NCBI GenBank assembly: GCA_007922225.1
Contig: ML679973.1
Span: 3,104,033 to 3,168,032 of the forward strand
Direction: 5' to 3'
Length of the DNA stretch: 64,000 bases
From: Emydura subglobosa
Lineage: Eukaryota > Chordata > Testudines > Chelidae
The first letter of the stretch is position 1, and every line of letters starts with the position of its first letter. Under the pieces are notes generated by a model. That model worked only from the letters and a program-made list of their open reading frames with translations, was not told the DNA's origin and made no database searches. Made by a program: the position numbers and the translations under genes. Shown piece after piece: positions 11,137 through 22,905 of this stretch.

Positions 11137-11925
11137 TTAGTGGTGAGCTGCCTCCAGCACAGCTCCGCTGAAGCCCACATCTTCCCACGCCCATTGGACA
11201 GAGGTGTGGTGGGACGTGAAGGTATGTACCGCCAGCTTGGCAGCTGCTCTGAAGATACCCTGCCCTCGCACCTCTGCTAGGAAAGCTGTAGATGGAGCTT
11301 GAGTTCTGTTGAGTGAGCTGTGGTGGTGTCCGGAAGTGGCACCTTCACCTGTCCGTAGCCAAACACGATGCAGGGAGTTATTCACAAGGAAAATGCGCAG
11401 GGTGGAGACTGGTGAACCTTTCATCCAGTCGGCTGCTGCGAGGAAGAGCTGCATTGCTCTCCGGAACGGCCTCGTACACCTGATGTAGAAGCCAGGGCCC
11501 CTCATGTTTTTAATGAGTGCCGCCTTCTCTTCTCCTCCAAACCGTGTGGTTCAGGGAAACATAGGGAGAATATATGCTGGTCACAATGAAACTGGGAAAC
11601 CACCTTGGGCCGGAAGGCCCAGTGTGGCCTCAACCGAACCTTATCTTTATAGAATACAATGGGGGGGGGGGAGCTACGAGGTCAGAGCCCTGATCCTGGA
11701 GCCCTTCCTTGCCGAGGTAAACACCCCCAGGAAGGCCACCTTCCCGGAAGGCAGGAGTAGAGGGCATGATGCTGTGGGTTCCAAGAGGGGGGCCCCGTGG
11801 GCCGGGAAGGACCAGGTCAAGATCCCAGGGAGGGACAGGGTCACGGACCTACGGATAGAGCCTCCCACCTCCTTCAGGAATCTAACCGAAATCAGATGGG
11901 AGAACCGCAATCCTCCCTCCAGCAA
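11137..11925 (-). pseudogene. DIRS tyrosine recombinase (YR) domain, broken
   Basis: The minus frame at 11674-11925 ends with GKVAFLGVFTSARKGSRIR, the first YR block (K.AFL.A.TSARR.SEL) containing the first catalytic Arg region. The frame at 11137-11505 has FYIRCTRPFRRAMQLFLA, the R..K/RPFR..LF block, then NRTQAPSTAFLAEVRGQGIF and AAAKLAVHTFTSHH. In DIRS YRs the HSTRAQA..FL......I..AA.W...HTF..HY order carries the His-x-x-Arg and the catalytic Tyr. Here the HSTR wording is degraded and the final Tyr position appears to be His. Several stops or frameshifts lie between blocks. Confidence 0.8.
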
Positions 11926-12499
11926 CTCATGGAAGGCTGATATGGCTGGTAGGTGGGCCTTCAGGGAGGCTGCAGCCAGTCTCTGGAGCTTTAACTATGA
12001 CAAGTATTTCCCAGATTGCCTGCACTGGTGAGAGGCTGGGCAGAATACCCCAGGACTCCTCCCGGCAGGCAACAGCCACTTCCACTTAACCCGGCACATG
12101 ACCTACGTGGAGGGCTTCCTGCTATCCAGCAGCACTCACTGGACTTGCGCTGAGCGGCTCACTCATCGTCTCTTGGCCACCGATCTGCCACTCTCTGTGG
12201 TGCCTAAGGTGGGCTATCAAGAAATCCAGCAGTATGCTGAACCTGTGCTGGTGTGGCCAAGCTGGAACAATCAAGATGGCATCTGTTTAACTCCTCCTCA
12301 TCTTTAGCAGGACTATATGCAGGAGGGGAAAGATGGGAAAGTGAATATGAAGCTCTCTAACTGCTACAGACGGATGGCGCTGATAATCGACCCTGCCCCT
12401 TGACCACGGAGACAGCAGCACTGCGGATACCTCATGCTGCAGTCCAATACAGACAGATTCCCCTTGTGGAAACCCCCCCTCCAGACGGTCGTAGATGCC

Positions 12500-12797
12500 C
12501 TTAGTGGGCACAGTGACCCCTCGTGGTGAGGAAGAGCGACCCCTTGACATGGTCCGCCTCGTCGTTCCTCACCCCTGGGAGGTGATCACCACCAGGTCCT
12601 AAGGACCGATAGGTTCCCTTCATAAGGCTGATGAATGGGCTCCCCCTGTCTATGTAGTACATAGTCACTGCACTGTCTGTCAGCACCCGTACTGCCCTGT
12701 CCTCGATAAAGCGGAGGGATATTCTGCAAGCCCTGTGAATGTTTCGCAGATTTTTACATTGATGTGTCGACTTCTCTCCTCCCTTGGCCAGATGCAT
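12500..12797 (-). pseudogene. DIRS RNase H domain, broken
   Basis: The minus frame contains RAVRVLTDSAVTMYYIDRGS and, downstream, HLPGVRNDEADHVKGSL. DIRS RNase H carries VQ.VTDN.TAM.YINRQGG and HLPGV.N..AD.LSR, so both blocks are recognised in order. The domain runs into the recombinase region at lower coordinates. The catalytic Asp of VLTD is kept, but the frame is interrupted on both sides. Confidence 0.8.
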
Positions 12798-13217
12798 TGT
12801 GAGCCGAGGTCAGCGCTGATACTGAACTTTACCCTCTGCCCGAGGCGTCCGATATCAGGGTAACTGGAGGAGCCTGCTCCATGAATTGAACGCCCCTTCA
12901 CACATCCCAAGGAGTCGTCCACCAGTTTAGAGATGGGGAGGGGACCATAGCCTCCCGGTGCAGAAGTTACCTGCTTGGACTGTACACCAAGGCTAGTGGA
13001 GACTGAAGCGGCCTAAGCATCAGGCTAGCTAGCCTCACCACATAGGTGCAGGCCACCCTGTGACCTACCAGCTGTCGGCAATGTTTGGCTGCTGTCATAG
13101 GGCATTTGTGCAGGTCGGCCATCCTGAGGGACACTGCCTCACAGCGTGGCCGGGGCAAGGAGCTCTGGCCCGGGAAGCAACCAGTCATGCCGATGCATTC
13201 CATAGGCTGCACCTGAG

Positions 13218-13640
13218 TCAATGTGAACTTTGTTTGTTTACTGGCAGGACCCACCAGCCACAAGTGGCGCTTGACTGGCTCGCCCTGCTCTGGACTTCGG
13301 ACCTGGATCTGCCTCTGATCATCCGATCATCCAGGTATAGGCAAATCTTGCACCCCCTTTCTCTCATGTGTGCAGCTACCCCTTCCAGGCCTTCGGTAAA
13401 CACCCTCGGGGCCGAGAACAGGCCACAGGGTAAAGCTGTAAAGCATTAGAGGTAGCCAACCCTACAAGGTGAAGGAAGCGTTGAAGATATGTGTCCCTGA
13501 CGTCCAGGGAGGCATACCAGGCTCCTGTATCCAATACTGTAGCTGAGGAGACCATGCGAGACTTGAGTCCCTTGCGGTATTTGTGAGATGACATAGGTCT
13601 GACAGTCCTTAAATCCCCTTTTCTCGGGGGCGAGGAAGTA
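13218..13640 (-). pseudogene. DIRS reverse transcriptase domain, broken
   Basis: The minus frame at 13376-13594 contains DTGAWYASLDVRDTYLQRFL, the RT motif A block (W.AALDLKDAYFHI). The next frame at 13218-13403 has FTEGLEGVAAHMRERGCKI followed by CLYLDDRMIRG, the motif C block whose YLDD keeps the catalytic Asp pair. A frameshift separates motifs A and C. YLDD with this spacing is typical of DIRS and not of LINE or LTR RTs. Confidence 0.85.
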
Positions 13641-14600
13641 CCTGGAGTAGGACCTCTTCCGCCGTGCCCCGAGGGGCCTTTCGCACTGCTCCGGGCTGAG
13701 GCGGCTTCAACCTCTTGGATGTGGAATTGCCACTGAGAGAGAGGAAGGGGGAGGTGTCGTGGGGAAGGGGGTGGAGACGACCGGGGGGCCTAGCCTGCCG
13801 AATTATATCAAGGACCCAGTGGCCTCTAGGCATCCTGGCCCACAAACCGGAAGGAGGGTAGAGGCTAGGGCGCTGCAATTGCCCTATCATTGAGATGACC
13901 CTTACTGAGGGCCTAAGGAGCCACTCAGGGCGGATGGTGTCTCCTAGGCCCCTTGACTCTGTCCCATTGCCCGTAGGTTCCGAGACAGCCGTGGCTGACA
14001 GCTCTGCTGCTGCTGTCCCTGGGACCTGCCTGACATCTAAAGGTCTATGGCGTGTAGTGGCCCAGGGAACAGAGCGTGATCTTGAAGTCCTTCCGACCAC
14101 ACAGCTTCGCATCCATCTGAACCGAAGACATGGCTGACTTGTCCAAGGGAGGGCCCCGGATGGGCTGCTGGACCTTTCGGACAACCTGGGGTTGCAGCCA
14201 CTAACCTCTGAGCATGCTGATGGCGGGAGTATGGCTCTGCCCACAGAATCAGCAGCAACTGAGGATGACTGGAGTGCTGCTCTACCTCCCATGGTACCCT
14301 CTTCTGCAATGGTATACAAGTTCAGCTCCTGCTACCAGGCAGAGCCTCAGCAAAGCAGCTTACTGAGTCCCCCAGGGGCTCACCTTCTACTTGCTAGTAG
14401 TGCTATTGAATAAAATTTTTCTCCAAACAAGTCTGGCTTGCAATCGCCCTTGTTCTCTGGAGTAGAGTACGGCTGCCCTGCCTATCCCTGTGGTTGGCGG
14501 CAACCACCACCAGGGACTTGGGGTGGGGTGATGAACAAGTATTCAAGCCCCTTGCCTGGGGTGTAATACTCTTCTCGACTCAGTTAGGTATCGGGCTATG
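13640..14600 (-). pseudogene. DIRS gag-like region, broken
   Basis: Minus frames at 13609-14319 and 14037-14309 overlap and share pieces of a DIRS gag: AALQSSSVAADSVGRAI resembles the TALQ.S.DAADAAAR block, and further on a short run reads like SGLP.E.Q..IQDLPFD in the second frame. Frame changes alternate between the two. A run equivalent to the TTLRSLG.YTP block lies near 14040-14100. The 236-codon open frame is therefore a patchwork and not an intact protein. Confidence 0.55.
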
Positions 14601-15390
14601 GAGGAGGAGGTTTGCCATGAGGCCCTCCCTATCCTGAGCGCCCCTTTTTAGACCGGGAGGGCTACCCACACTGTGGGGGCCCACCGCTAGCACACTAAAG
14701 AGATTATCTGACACCCCTTTAGCTCCTTCGCCTCCAGCCCCAAGGTGGAGGCCATCTCTTGAGTAGTTCCCAGTGTGCCCTTGAATCAACCAGGGCTCGG
14801 GAGCGTGCTTCAACTGGCAGGGAGAATGGGGCGGGATGGTTCTGCAGGCCGCAGCACCTCTTCCTGTCGACAGGCGGTCCCCACAGGAGTCCCTGCCCAT
14901 GGGGCAAAGTCGTCATGCGAGGGCGAATGGTGGCCCTTTCCTTGTATCTGAGGCACTGACTGCATCCCTGAGGGGTTGACGGACTGTGGTCCCATCCCGC
15001 CCTAGGAAACCCCATAGGCCTCCATACAGCCATTGGGGTGACCATTGCCTCTGAGGTCATCCGGGGCTACATGTGCCTGGAGCTCTGGCACCTTTCGTTG
15101 GTGGTGGCTCCCCCAGCTACTACATCCCCAAAGGGACACTGAGGCACCGTCAAAAGACCCCGGTGAGGTGCCCCAAAGGCTCTCACTGTGCAGTACCGTC
15201 GCTCCAGAGAGCATCCCCTCAACATCAATGACCTCGACTACCAGGTTTGACGTGGGTGCCGCGGTCAGAGCAGGCGTACGGACAATGCTTCGGCAAGCTG
15301 GGCTTACCTGAGCATCATCCCGGTACCGAGGACTTTGCGCTCTGCATGCATCTCGGCGCCGAGTTATACTCTGGTGACCAGGTTCTGCCC

Positions 15391-15560
15391 GGCCTCAGTG
15401 CAAGGCGAACTCCTCGGTGCCGAGTCTGTCTCCAGCCACTGAGTGTAGCGCAGCCTCAGTGCAGAGCGAATCCTCGGTGCTGAGTCTGTCTCCGGCAACC
15501 GGGTTTGGCCCCACCCGGCGAATTCCTTGGTACCGTGACTGTCTCCGGTGACCGGGATCA
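15391..15560. repeat. Tandem repeat inside the DIRS element, period near 60 bp
   Basis: TCCTCGGTGC begins at 15411 and again at 15471, exactly 60 bp apart, each followed by a GAGTCTGTCTCC run. A third, weaker unit (TTCCTTGGTACCGTGACTGT) begins near 15523. It lies in the gag-proximal part of the element. Confidence 0.7.
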
Positions 15561-16482
15561 GCGCTGCATCATTGCGGGCAAACTCTCCGCTGCCGGAGCG
15601 GTGGGATGGACCTCACCCGGTGCCTGAGGGTCGAGACCAGTGTCGGGTGGGTGACTTCGCTTTCCGCCTCGATGCAGGTCGGTCTGGTGACTGCGACCTG
15701 AGATAACTTCTAGGGGAGTGTTTCTGCTCTACCCTAGGAAACCGGTGTGCAGGAGATCTTCCTCCCTGTACCAGGGACCTCCTGAGCCATTCAGGGGGTC
15801 CCAATAAGGGCTCCCTCCGTAACGCCAGCCCCTTCTCGCTCGTGGAGGTATGGGCAGCGGTGGCATATGCAAGGTCAACAAGGCTCTTGCCGACCGATGG
15901 CCTCTGAGTTTGATGATGCCATTAGGTGCCAAGGGGCTCCCCCACTCCCAAGAGTCGGGGAAAGTTCCCTGGCTGGAGACGCTGGGAGCGGATCGGTGCT
16001 CCACCCCCTGCCTGCTTAGACAGTGCGGGGGAGTATCCACGCTCCGAGCGCTGATACCGTCTCTTCATGGTGCCAAGATGGGTCAGTGCTGACGGTGCCC
16101 TCTGCACCGGCGGCACGCTGCGTACCGCAGCGGGTTGGTTCGGAGCCAGTCAGGAACTCCATGAGCGAGACTTTCAGGCAGATTTTCTGGAGGTCCAAAA
16201 GCCTTGCAGATCCATTCATCTCCTTACAAGGGTTCCCCCCTCCACCTCCCTCCCCGCACTTCAGGCAGGGGGTCACTTAGCAGGAAAGCCTTCCCACTGA
16301 AAGCACATGGCTTGAAGCCATGAGACCGGAGCATACCCGCTCCCAGTAAAGTCTCAGCTAGACTACTTCACGCTGTAGACTAAATACCACTAACAACAGT
16401 TATTAAGTTAACTAACTAACTAAGACAAAAAATCATTACTTAAAGTCCAAACACGGGGAATTAAGTGCAGGTCCAGTAACCG

Positions 16483-16684
16483 TCATGGGTGGAAAGAAGG
16501 GACCGAGGGGGCGTAGAGCCGGCAGTGCCTCATGTACCGCGGCATGTGTGCGGGACTCCAGGGGGCACCAGATCTGGCCCTACGGGATCTGCTAAGGGAA
16601 ATAAAGTTCCGGTAGCCATGCCCGGAGGAGTGCACACACCTATAGTGGAATGGATATGTGCAAGCACTCGAAGAAGAATGTAAT
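16483..16684. repeat. DIRS right terminal inverted repeat
   Basis: Reverse complement of the left terminus at 10795-10985, sharing ACACACCTATAGTGGAATGG and GCGGGACTCCAGGGGG-type runs with scattered mismatches. Its outer edge, CGAAGAAGAATG, is the complement of the 11064-11075 internal segment. Confidence 0.85.
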
Positions 16685-16699
16685 TTGGCTTTCTTCATT

Positions 16700-19600
16700 C
16701 AAAGAATGAATCTTGCACTCCTGAGTTAAAATAAGGCATCATAATAACACTCACAAAGAATGAGCTCAAAACATCAATCAACATATTTCTTTTCACTGCC
16801 TGAGATTTTTAAACAGGCAATAAATCAATCAAATGTCACTGTACGGTAAACCATACTGTCATCATGAGAGACGCATTAAAAAGAGAGAATTGTTTACATT
16901 CTGCATTTTTTACTAACTCATGAGTCCATTAAAAGGAGACTTTTTGTTTAATCTGCCACAAACCAGGTATCCACATACAAATAGAATTTTCCAAATTGTT
17001 TTGTTAAAATTCATTTCCCATCAATTTATATTACCATGAATCCAACACTGTACCATTTAAATGCTAATCAAACTGCATGGGCATACTAGCAAAAAGACTG
17101 CTCTCCAGCTCTCCCGCCAAATCCCAACAAAGTGTGGGCTTGAATTTTTTTCCCCTTACTCAAAAGACAGTATGAGGCACACTGAGTTTGAGAAATCTTT
17201 CCATCAAGCCATGTCATTCCATGTTCTAGTTCAAAGGGCATTATGATTTTCCAGTTGTATTCACTGCATCCCCGTGGCCTCTAAAATCATATAACAAGAC
17301 TAAGTGGAAAGATAATCCTATGGAATAGATTTAAATTATTGCCTACTGGAACTGGTTGGATTTGTACTGTAACTAGGACACTGTCATCATGTATAAAATA
17401 AGGAGTATTCCATCAATGCTGCATCAACTCGGGGTTCTAATATTCACAGCACAGACTCTACAAGTAGAGGCATCAGTGACACAACTCAAATGACAAATTT
17501 TGGTGGAAAAATAGGATCAGATAATTAGATGAAATTCTTGAGTGTTCCTGGATTAAATTGTATTTAAAAGGCCTGATTTTATACTACCAGTGCCAAGGGC
17601 CAGGAAGTAGAAAATACACGAGGAGCAGGGTTTGATGCTGCAAGTACCATTTTGCTGGGGAACCTGGAGTTAGCCAATGCAGGGAAAGCACCGGGTAGGA
17701 TCACACTGTGAGTGGTGCGGCAGGATATGTGCCTATTTATCTAAGCAGCCTCCATCAGCAGAGTTCTTATGGAGGCCTGGCTACAACTGAAAGGGCCCTC
17801 GATTCCAGACAAAATCCAGCCACAAGCTCTGTTCTGGAAGTGAGGCTGTGAATTACTCAGTGTGCCAAAGGAGAGAAATTCGCACCCTTTTGCATCAGTG
17901 AGAGTGACTCTGGCCCTCTAAATAGATTTTCTGTTTCTGATGTATTTGTCTTACTGCCCCTTCTGTAAATGTGGATTGGCGGTTTGCTTGCACAAGTGGG
18001 TAGGGTGGACATCCGAGGACTGTGCAGAGGTCGCTATGGAGCCTAGTTCCATGGGCTCCCACATAAAATGAACAGTGTTGGGATTAAAGGGAGTAGCGGC
18101 ACTGTGGTTAGTGAATCCATAACAATGCAGATTCCCCAGTCATCTCCTCATAAAAGGCAAGGGCCAATAACTACAGGGGTTGCTGAAGCCCTGAGGCTAC
18201 ATCAAGATTCGAAATGGTTCCATATCTTCGAGATTTCCACACATAAATTCCATGGAAATCCCATTTTAACAGTTTAGTTACTTCAGTTGTGATGGGTGCT
18301 GGATTGGTCCCCTATTGTAGCCAATATGCTGAAGCAGAACCATTTTTACGTTTTGTAAATCCATTACCTTTTCTTACATATTAAATATGGCTCATATGAA
18401 AAACACATTTTATATTAAACCAGAAGTATTTTTGAATGACAGCCACTGACAATTAAATTTCAGCTGGTGACTAAGTTTTACATTTTGAAGACACAAATAC
18501 AATAAATATTGGTGTACCTGAAGAACTAAGATAGGTGACATGACTAAATCAGTCATGGTTTACTTTGACTACTGCTTTCCAAAAAGGCAAACAGCAGAAC
18601 AAATGTAAGTTCCAGTGCAAAATAACTGAAAATCAACTGATCTAAAGCAGATTTTTTCTAATGCTGCCTGAAACTATGAACTTAACTTTACTACCATGAC
18701 ACCTCACACCCCTACAAGAGTTAAGCACGTACATAAGTGTTAGCAAGCTCAGGGTCTACGTGAGAATCTCATCTTATATTAAAACGAGAAAGTACGTTTT
18801 TAGCTCTTATGGCTACAAAAAAAGTTTGAAAATACAAACCCACTGTCTCAAAAGCCAGAAGGTAAATAAAGAGAACCACATATTTATTATTTTAAAGCCA
18901 ATTTACTAATTTTGGGGCCTAAATCATGAATTTGAACTCTTGGGGTTGGCAATATTGTTATAGCCAGTTTCATTTTCACATTTTCAGATCTGCAAAGTTT
19001 CGATTGCAAATACTACAGGGGCTGTTTCTTTATTTAAAAACAACTAATTATGTTGCAGTTTTTAAAAAGTCATTGAAACATTTATCTTGATCTTAGGTTT
19101 TGTAATATACTAATTGCTGGGCCAGATTTGGAGTGACTGTATCCCTTTAAAGTTTAATAAAATATGGGTTCCAAAGGCTGAAGATTTGAAGACCATGTTT
19201 GTGGATGTTTAACTCCTCATGAATAAGAGAAAGGGAAATATGATAGTAGCTAAAAATACTTACCAACTGGATGGAAGAAGTTGCTGTTTGCAGCACCAGA
19301 AGCAAAATGGCTGCCTTAGGGCAGTAGCTGCTTCTCTCTACCAAATGTAAATGACCAGCTACTAGAAGACAGTGCTGGGCAATGCTCCTTTAAGGCAGTG
19401 AACCCAGGCTGGACAGATCAATACTGAATAGACAATCACGAAGGAAGTTTCTAGGGAAAGAGCTGAATTTGCTGTGCCAGACTGACAATTTACAGCAATA
19501 TCCTGAAAGAATTTTACTGAATTAAAGCTAAACCTGACTGAATTAATGTGTATTAAAATACAGTTGTGTATGTGTTACTGTGCAATAATACATATTTCCA

Positions 19601-20260
19601 TGGGAAGGGTAAACAGGAGAAAATAAGGGGGTGATTAGGCAAATTCACTCAGGCTGTAACATCTCCAGAGACGCCACCCTTTAGAAAGGTACGCATATAC
19701 TAGTTCAAACTGGATTCTCCAGAGACTGACAGACATAGAAAGAGGTTTTGGATAAAGAGCCTGGTTTAAACTGTCTCAGGACCCTTTTCCTGATCCAGCA
19801 AATGGACAGGACCACTGGTCCATGGAGGGCCCCAATCTTTAGGATAGGATCAAAAGGACTGAACCTGCAAGAATCCCTGTTAGGATTGGGGTGAACAAAA
19901 GTAAACTTATTAGCACGTGTATAGGTCCTTTTATTGTTTTAATATGTTTTCTCTTAAATGCTTTTACCTTAAAATAAAATAGGCGTTTATAGGTATTTAT
20001 AACTGTACCAATTGCACCTGCTAATCTTCTCTGAAAGCAAGCAAGCAGGTGTTATCGGGCAACATGTCTATGCTGGGAAAAACACAGAGAAAGCAGGGAA
20101 TGGTGCAGCCTGGCATTATCCTAGTCAAAAGGCAGAATGATGCAGGACTTCATCCAGAAAGACAATGGCTGAGGAGCAGGAAGCTGACAACGAATGCCCT
20201 TGCTGAACCACTGAGCGGAAACTTCCCTGAACTGTGACACTCCCACCTTCCTAAAGACTA
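16700..20260. other. Intron between the 66-bp and 51-bp exons, no gene seen
   Basis: AT-rich. Missing linker exons (His/Ser-rich segment of mammalian tomosyn-2) were searched for by eye on the minus strand and not recognised. A TAAC tandem run (AACTAACTAACTAA) sits just before, near 16407-16421. GC-richer sequence at 17580-18060 is unclassified. Confidence 0.45.
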
Positions 20261-20264
20261 GGGG

Positions 20265-20330
20265 TAAAATCCTGGCCTCATTGAAGTCAGTGGGAGTTTT
20301 GCCACTGATTTCAATGAGGCCAGGATTTCA
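20265..20330. repeat. Short palindromic MITE, near-perfect hairpin
   Basis: Arms 20265-20293 (TAAAATCCTGGCCTCATTGA..) and 20302-20330 match at 27 of 29 positions around an 8-bp loop GAGTTTTG. Diverged copies of the same family lie at 45910-45969 and 54551-54616, and scraps near 28450, 29460 and 57480. Confidence 0.8.
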
Positions 20331-20816
20331 CCGTAGGGGTCAAACTGATAGACTTCAGCTACTTCCAAGAGTTAAAATTTACCATCTCCACATCACAACA
20401 TTTCAAATTATTACACAATTTTTTAAAAGCCATAGAGCCTCCCTATTTTAAAAACATCACTTAAAAGGGCCAGTTAGAAAGCCCTCGCTAATGATCTGAA
20501 GAATTATTCTCTAACAAAAAAAATTGAGAAAGTCAATGTGAAATACAGAATGTTGTCCTTCAAAAAACTATCAGTTCAAATGATTTCATCCCTCTTTCCC
20601 CCACCACATATCATACTCAATTTACCTTTCTTTTAATTTAAATGTACTGTCTTAGCATCACGCCTTGGTATGTCACAAGCTCTCCCCTCCAAATGAAATC
20701 TGCTCTTTATAAATGTAATGACTATGTACTTCACTTCCTAGGGATTAATGAAACACTGAGAAGTATGACATGAATGGCTCATACAGACTGTAGGAAGAGA
20801 TCCCAATCACCTTTAC

Positions 20817-20882
20817 CTGAAGTGGGAGACTTGCAGCGCTCTAACTCCAGGGACACAGGACTGTCAGTGAGTTCAGTCAGGC
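20817..20882 (-). CDS. STXBP5L: STXBP5L linker exon, 66 bp, symmetric phase 1
   Basis: A 66-bp exon: two bases, 21 codons, one base. It encodes LTELTDSPVSLELERCKSPTS, continuing the SYQS end of the previous exon. The ELERCKSPTS box is shared by both tomosyns and contains Ser-Pro sites typical of a phospho-regulated linker. The acceptor is preceded by a strong pyrimidine tract (TTTTTTTCAG) and the donor is GTAAAG. Both ends are phase 1, so it is another frame-neutral cassette. The next intron, about 13.0 kb, contains the large DIRS element. Further variable-linker exons known from mammals (a His/Ser-rich segment) were looked for in that intron and not recognised. Confidence 0.88.
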
Positions 20883-22489
20883 CTGAAAAAAATTGAGTTA
20901 AAAAGTTAAGTTAAAATCTAGCAGGGTGCACTTTTACTTTCATGGCTGACTTCACATCAAAAATGAGATCATGTAAATAAAGCTTGAAAGTTAAATGGTT
21001 GTGGTATGACTCAACCCTACTCATCCTTGTCAAATTGATATGAAAATAATCCTGCATGTTTTCAACTTCAGAAGAAAAAAAACCACTGAGTTGGGAAAGA
21101 AATAGTGACACAGAAAGAGGAGGAAATTGAGCATGGGTGACAAAAACAACAATATACCAGCCCAACCGTTTATATATCAGGCGCTTTTATATTTATTCAC
21201 ATATGATGGCTAATCTTGAGAAATAGATGGAAAGATGAATGTAACGCTATCTGAAAGTAATACTAAATGTTTATGATACAAAATAGTTTATACATTTGTT
21301 TTAAACACACATTGACACTGTTTAGAGATTCAGTTGTGACAGTAAGCCACACACTGCCGTGTGGATAACACAGAGTCACAACTGCCCATTGGGACCTCTG
21401 GGGCACCGTGCTTCAAACAGGTACAATGCCTCCTGCAACACAACATTCATTCCCATTTACACAGGACTATGGACTTTTCCCATCTGAGGTCCTAGTCTCT
21501 AGAAAGCTGTCTATACTCAGGATTTTCTGAAAAATTTCCCACCATATCTGTGGCAGTAGTGTGGCCCCGCTGGTGCTAACAGTGCGACTGCTAGTGTGAA
21601 CTGGCTGCTGGCATTTTTACTACTACATAATCTAAATCTGCTCTGAACAGGGATGGACACAGAGCCGAAAATATAATGCCCTGTCTTCCACAGCTGCTAC
21701 CACTGGTGGAGCTGCTCCAGTGCCAGAACTACTATGGGAAAATTTCAGAAAAACTCCAGCATAAATCAACCTAATATTGCTAGGACTTTAATTGTGTCCA
21801 ACTCTTGCACAGGGGAATGTCGCTATCAAGAACTTAATGTTTAGGATCAAAGAACCTCAGCACTGCCTCTAATTTTTCACTTTCAATCAACTCTGGGTGA
21901 AATTAATTATGGAAGTATGATCAAATGTGGGCATCTATTTGATTTTGCATGAAACCATATAGTTTAACCTTTAAACTGTATTGTTTGCACCTGCTGGGGG
22001 CTGCAAAACTGCAGGCTCAGAATCAGATACTGGTTTTGAAAATGTGTTCATTCCTGACTTGGTCATTTTCATGAGAATTATGGCCAAAATTTTCAAACCT
22101 GAGTGACTGAATCTGGGGTCCTACATCCATAATTCCATTCCTAAATAAAATTGGTCTGATTTTCAGAAGTGCGAGAGACCTGCAGTTCCAATTAAGTTTA
22201 AATCAAAGATATTTTTACAGCTTAATAAACTAAGGAGCTAGTCAATGTACTTGAACGGTATCTAATTGGACAGATGTGAAGCTGCTTTGTGATAATTTAT
22301 TAATATTATAATGTTGGCTTGATTATTGAGATGTTTACTGTATGAATCTACTGGATTAATTTATTAGAGGGCTATATGGGAATACAGGCAGGAAGGAAAA
22401 GAATGGCTTAAGAAGCCACCTTAGTAAGCACTTAACAGTGGTTAAGGGACAATGCTAGAACTATTAGCTTTTTTATGAATTTGCCTCTG
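20883..22489. other. Intron upstream of the 66-bp exon
   Basis: Begins with the strong polypyrimidine tract and acceptor at 20883-20895 (minus). About 22080-22200 is a degraded GTGCCTAAAT-type MITE (GGCCAAAATTTTCAAACCTG, then TTTTCAGAAGTGC). No coding sequence recognised. Confidence 0.5.
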
Positions 22490-22905
22490 TCTCCTGCTGA
22501 GGACTGATTTTGACCAGAAGGATCAAGGACCACAAACACAGACGAACAAAAGAACTCTGATGGGGTGTTAGGAGAATCTAGGCCTGCACAGGTCTCTATC
22601 ACAGGATGGCAGGACTCTAGCTAAGGTAGAGCTAAGGCTAATTGTTACTGTTTGTTGCTTCAGAATCCTTTTTCTCTAAAAGCTTTGGTCTTACAACAAA
22701 ATAAACCATACTTTGGTTGTAAGGAGGCTGTTTGGTCATTATGTACCATAGATCATAGCTCTCAAATGGAAGAACTGCAGGTGTTTGAATACAGACAGAT
22801 CTGCAGTCAACACAAAGGGTACTGTAGCTCAGGGCCCAACCTAAGAGTGAGAGATTTGCAAAATTCTGCCAAAAGAGATGTAAAAGCATGAGGCCAATCA
22901 CATGA
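22490..22905 (+). mobile_element. LTR relic, same family as 36.5 and 53.3 kb
   Basis: AATAAACCATACTTTGG followed by GGAGGCTGTTTGGTCATTATG and GATCATAGCTCTCAAATGG matches the polyA-signal and downstream region of the LTR at 53290-54080 (AATAAATAATATGC, then GGCTGTTTGGTCACTG and GATCACTGCTATC). Only the 3' half is clear; the left limit is uncertain. Confidence 0.6.

Larger units (their letters stand above)
10753..16684 (-). mobile_element. DIRS-like tyrosine-recombinase retrotransposon, near full length, decayed
   Basis: A 5.9-kb GC-rich block in an AT-rich intron, coding on the minus strand. Decayed frames follow the DIRS order: gag-like sequence about 14.6-13.9 kb, RT 13.6-13.2 kb, RNase H 12.8-12.5 kb, tyrosine recombinase 11.9-11.1 kb. 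Roughly 190-bp termini are inverted repeats: plus 10795-10985 matches the reverse complement of 16483-16670 (shared runs include TTCCACTATAGGTGTGTGCAC and CCCCCTGGAGTCCCGC). An internal complementary region follows the left terminus at 11003-11105. DIRS elements are known for such ends and make no target duplication; none was seen. Frameshifts and stops break every domain. Confidence 0.9.

Noticed and set aside
11504..12031. 175-codon plus-strand ORF
   Set aside because: Antisense to the decayed DIRS recombinase, which shows recognisable blocks on the minus strand; GC-rich sequence gives long chance ORFs.
13609..14319. 236-codon minus-strand ORF taken as an intact protein
   Set aside because: It matches DIRS gag only in patches and continues in another frame (14037-14309), so it is a frameshifted remnant.
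15391..15560. CRISPR-like array
   Set aside because: Units are contiguous 60-bp tandem copies without spacers, in a vertebrate retroelement.
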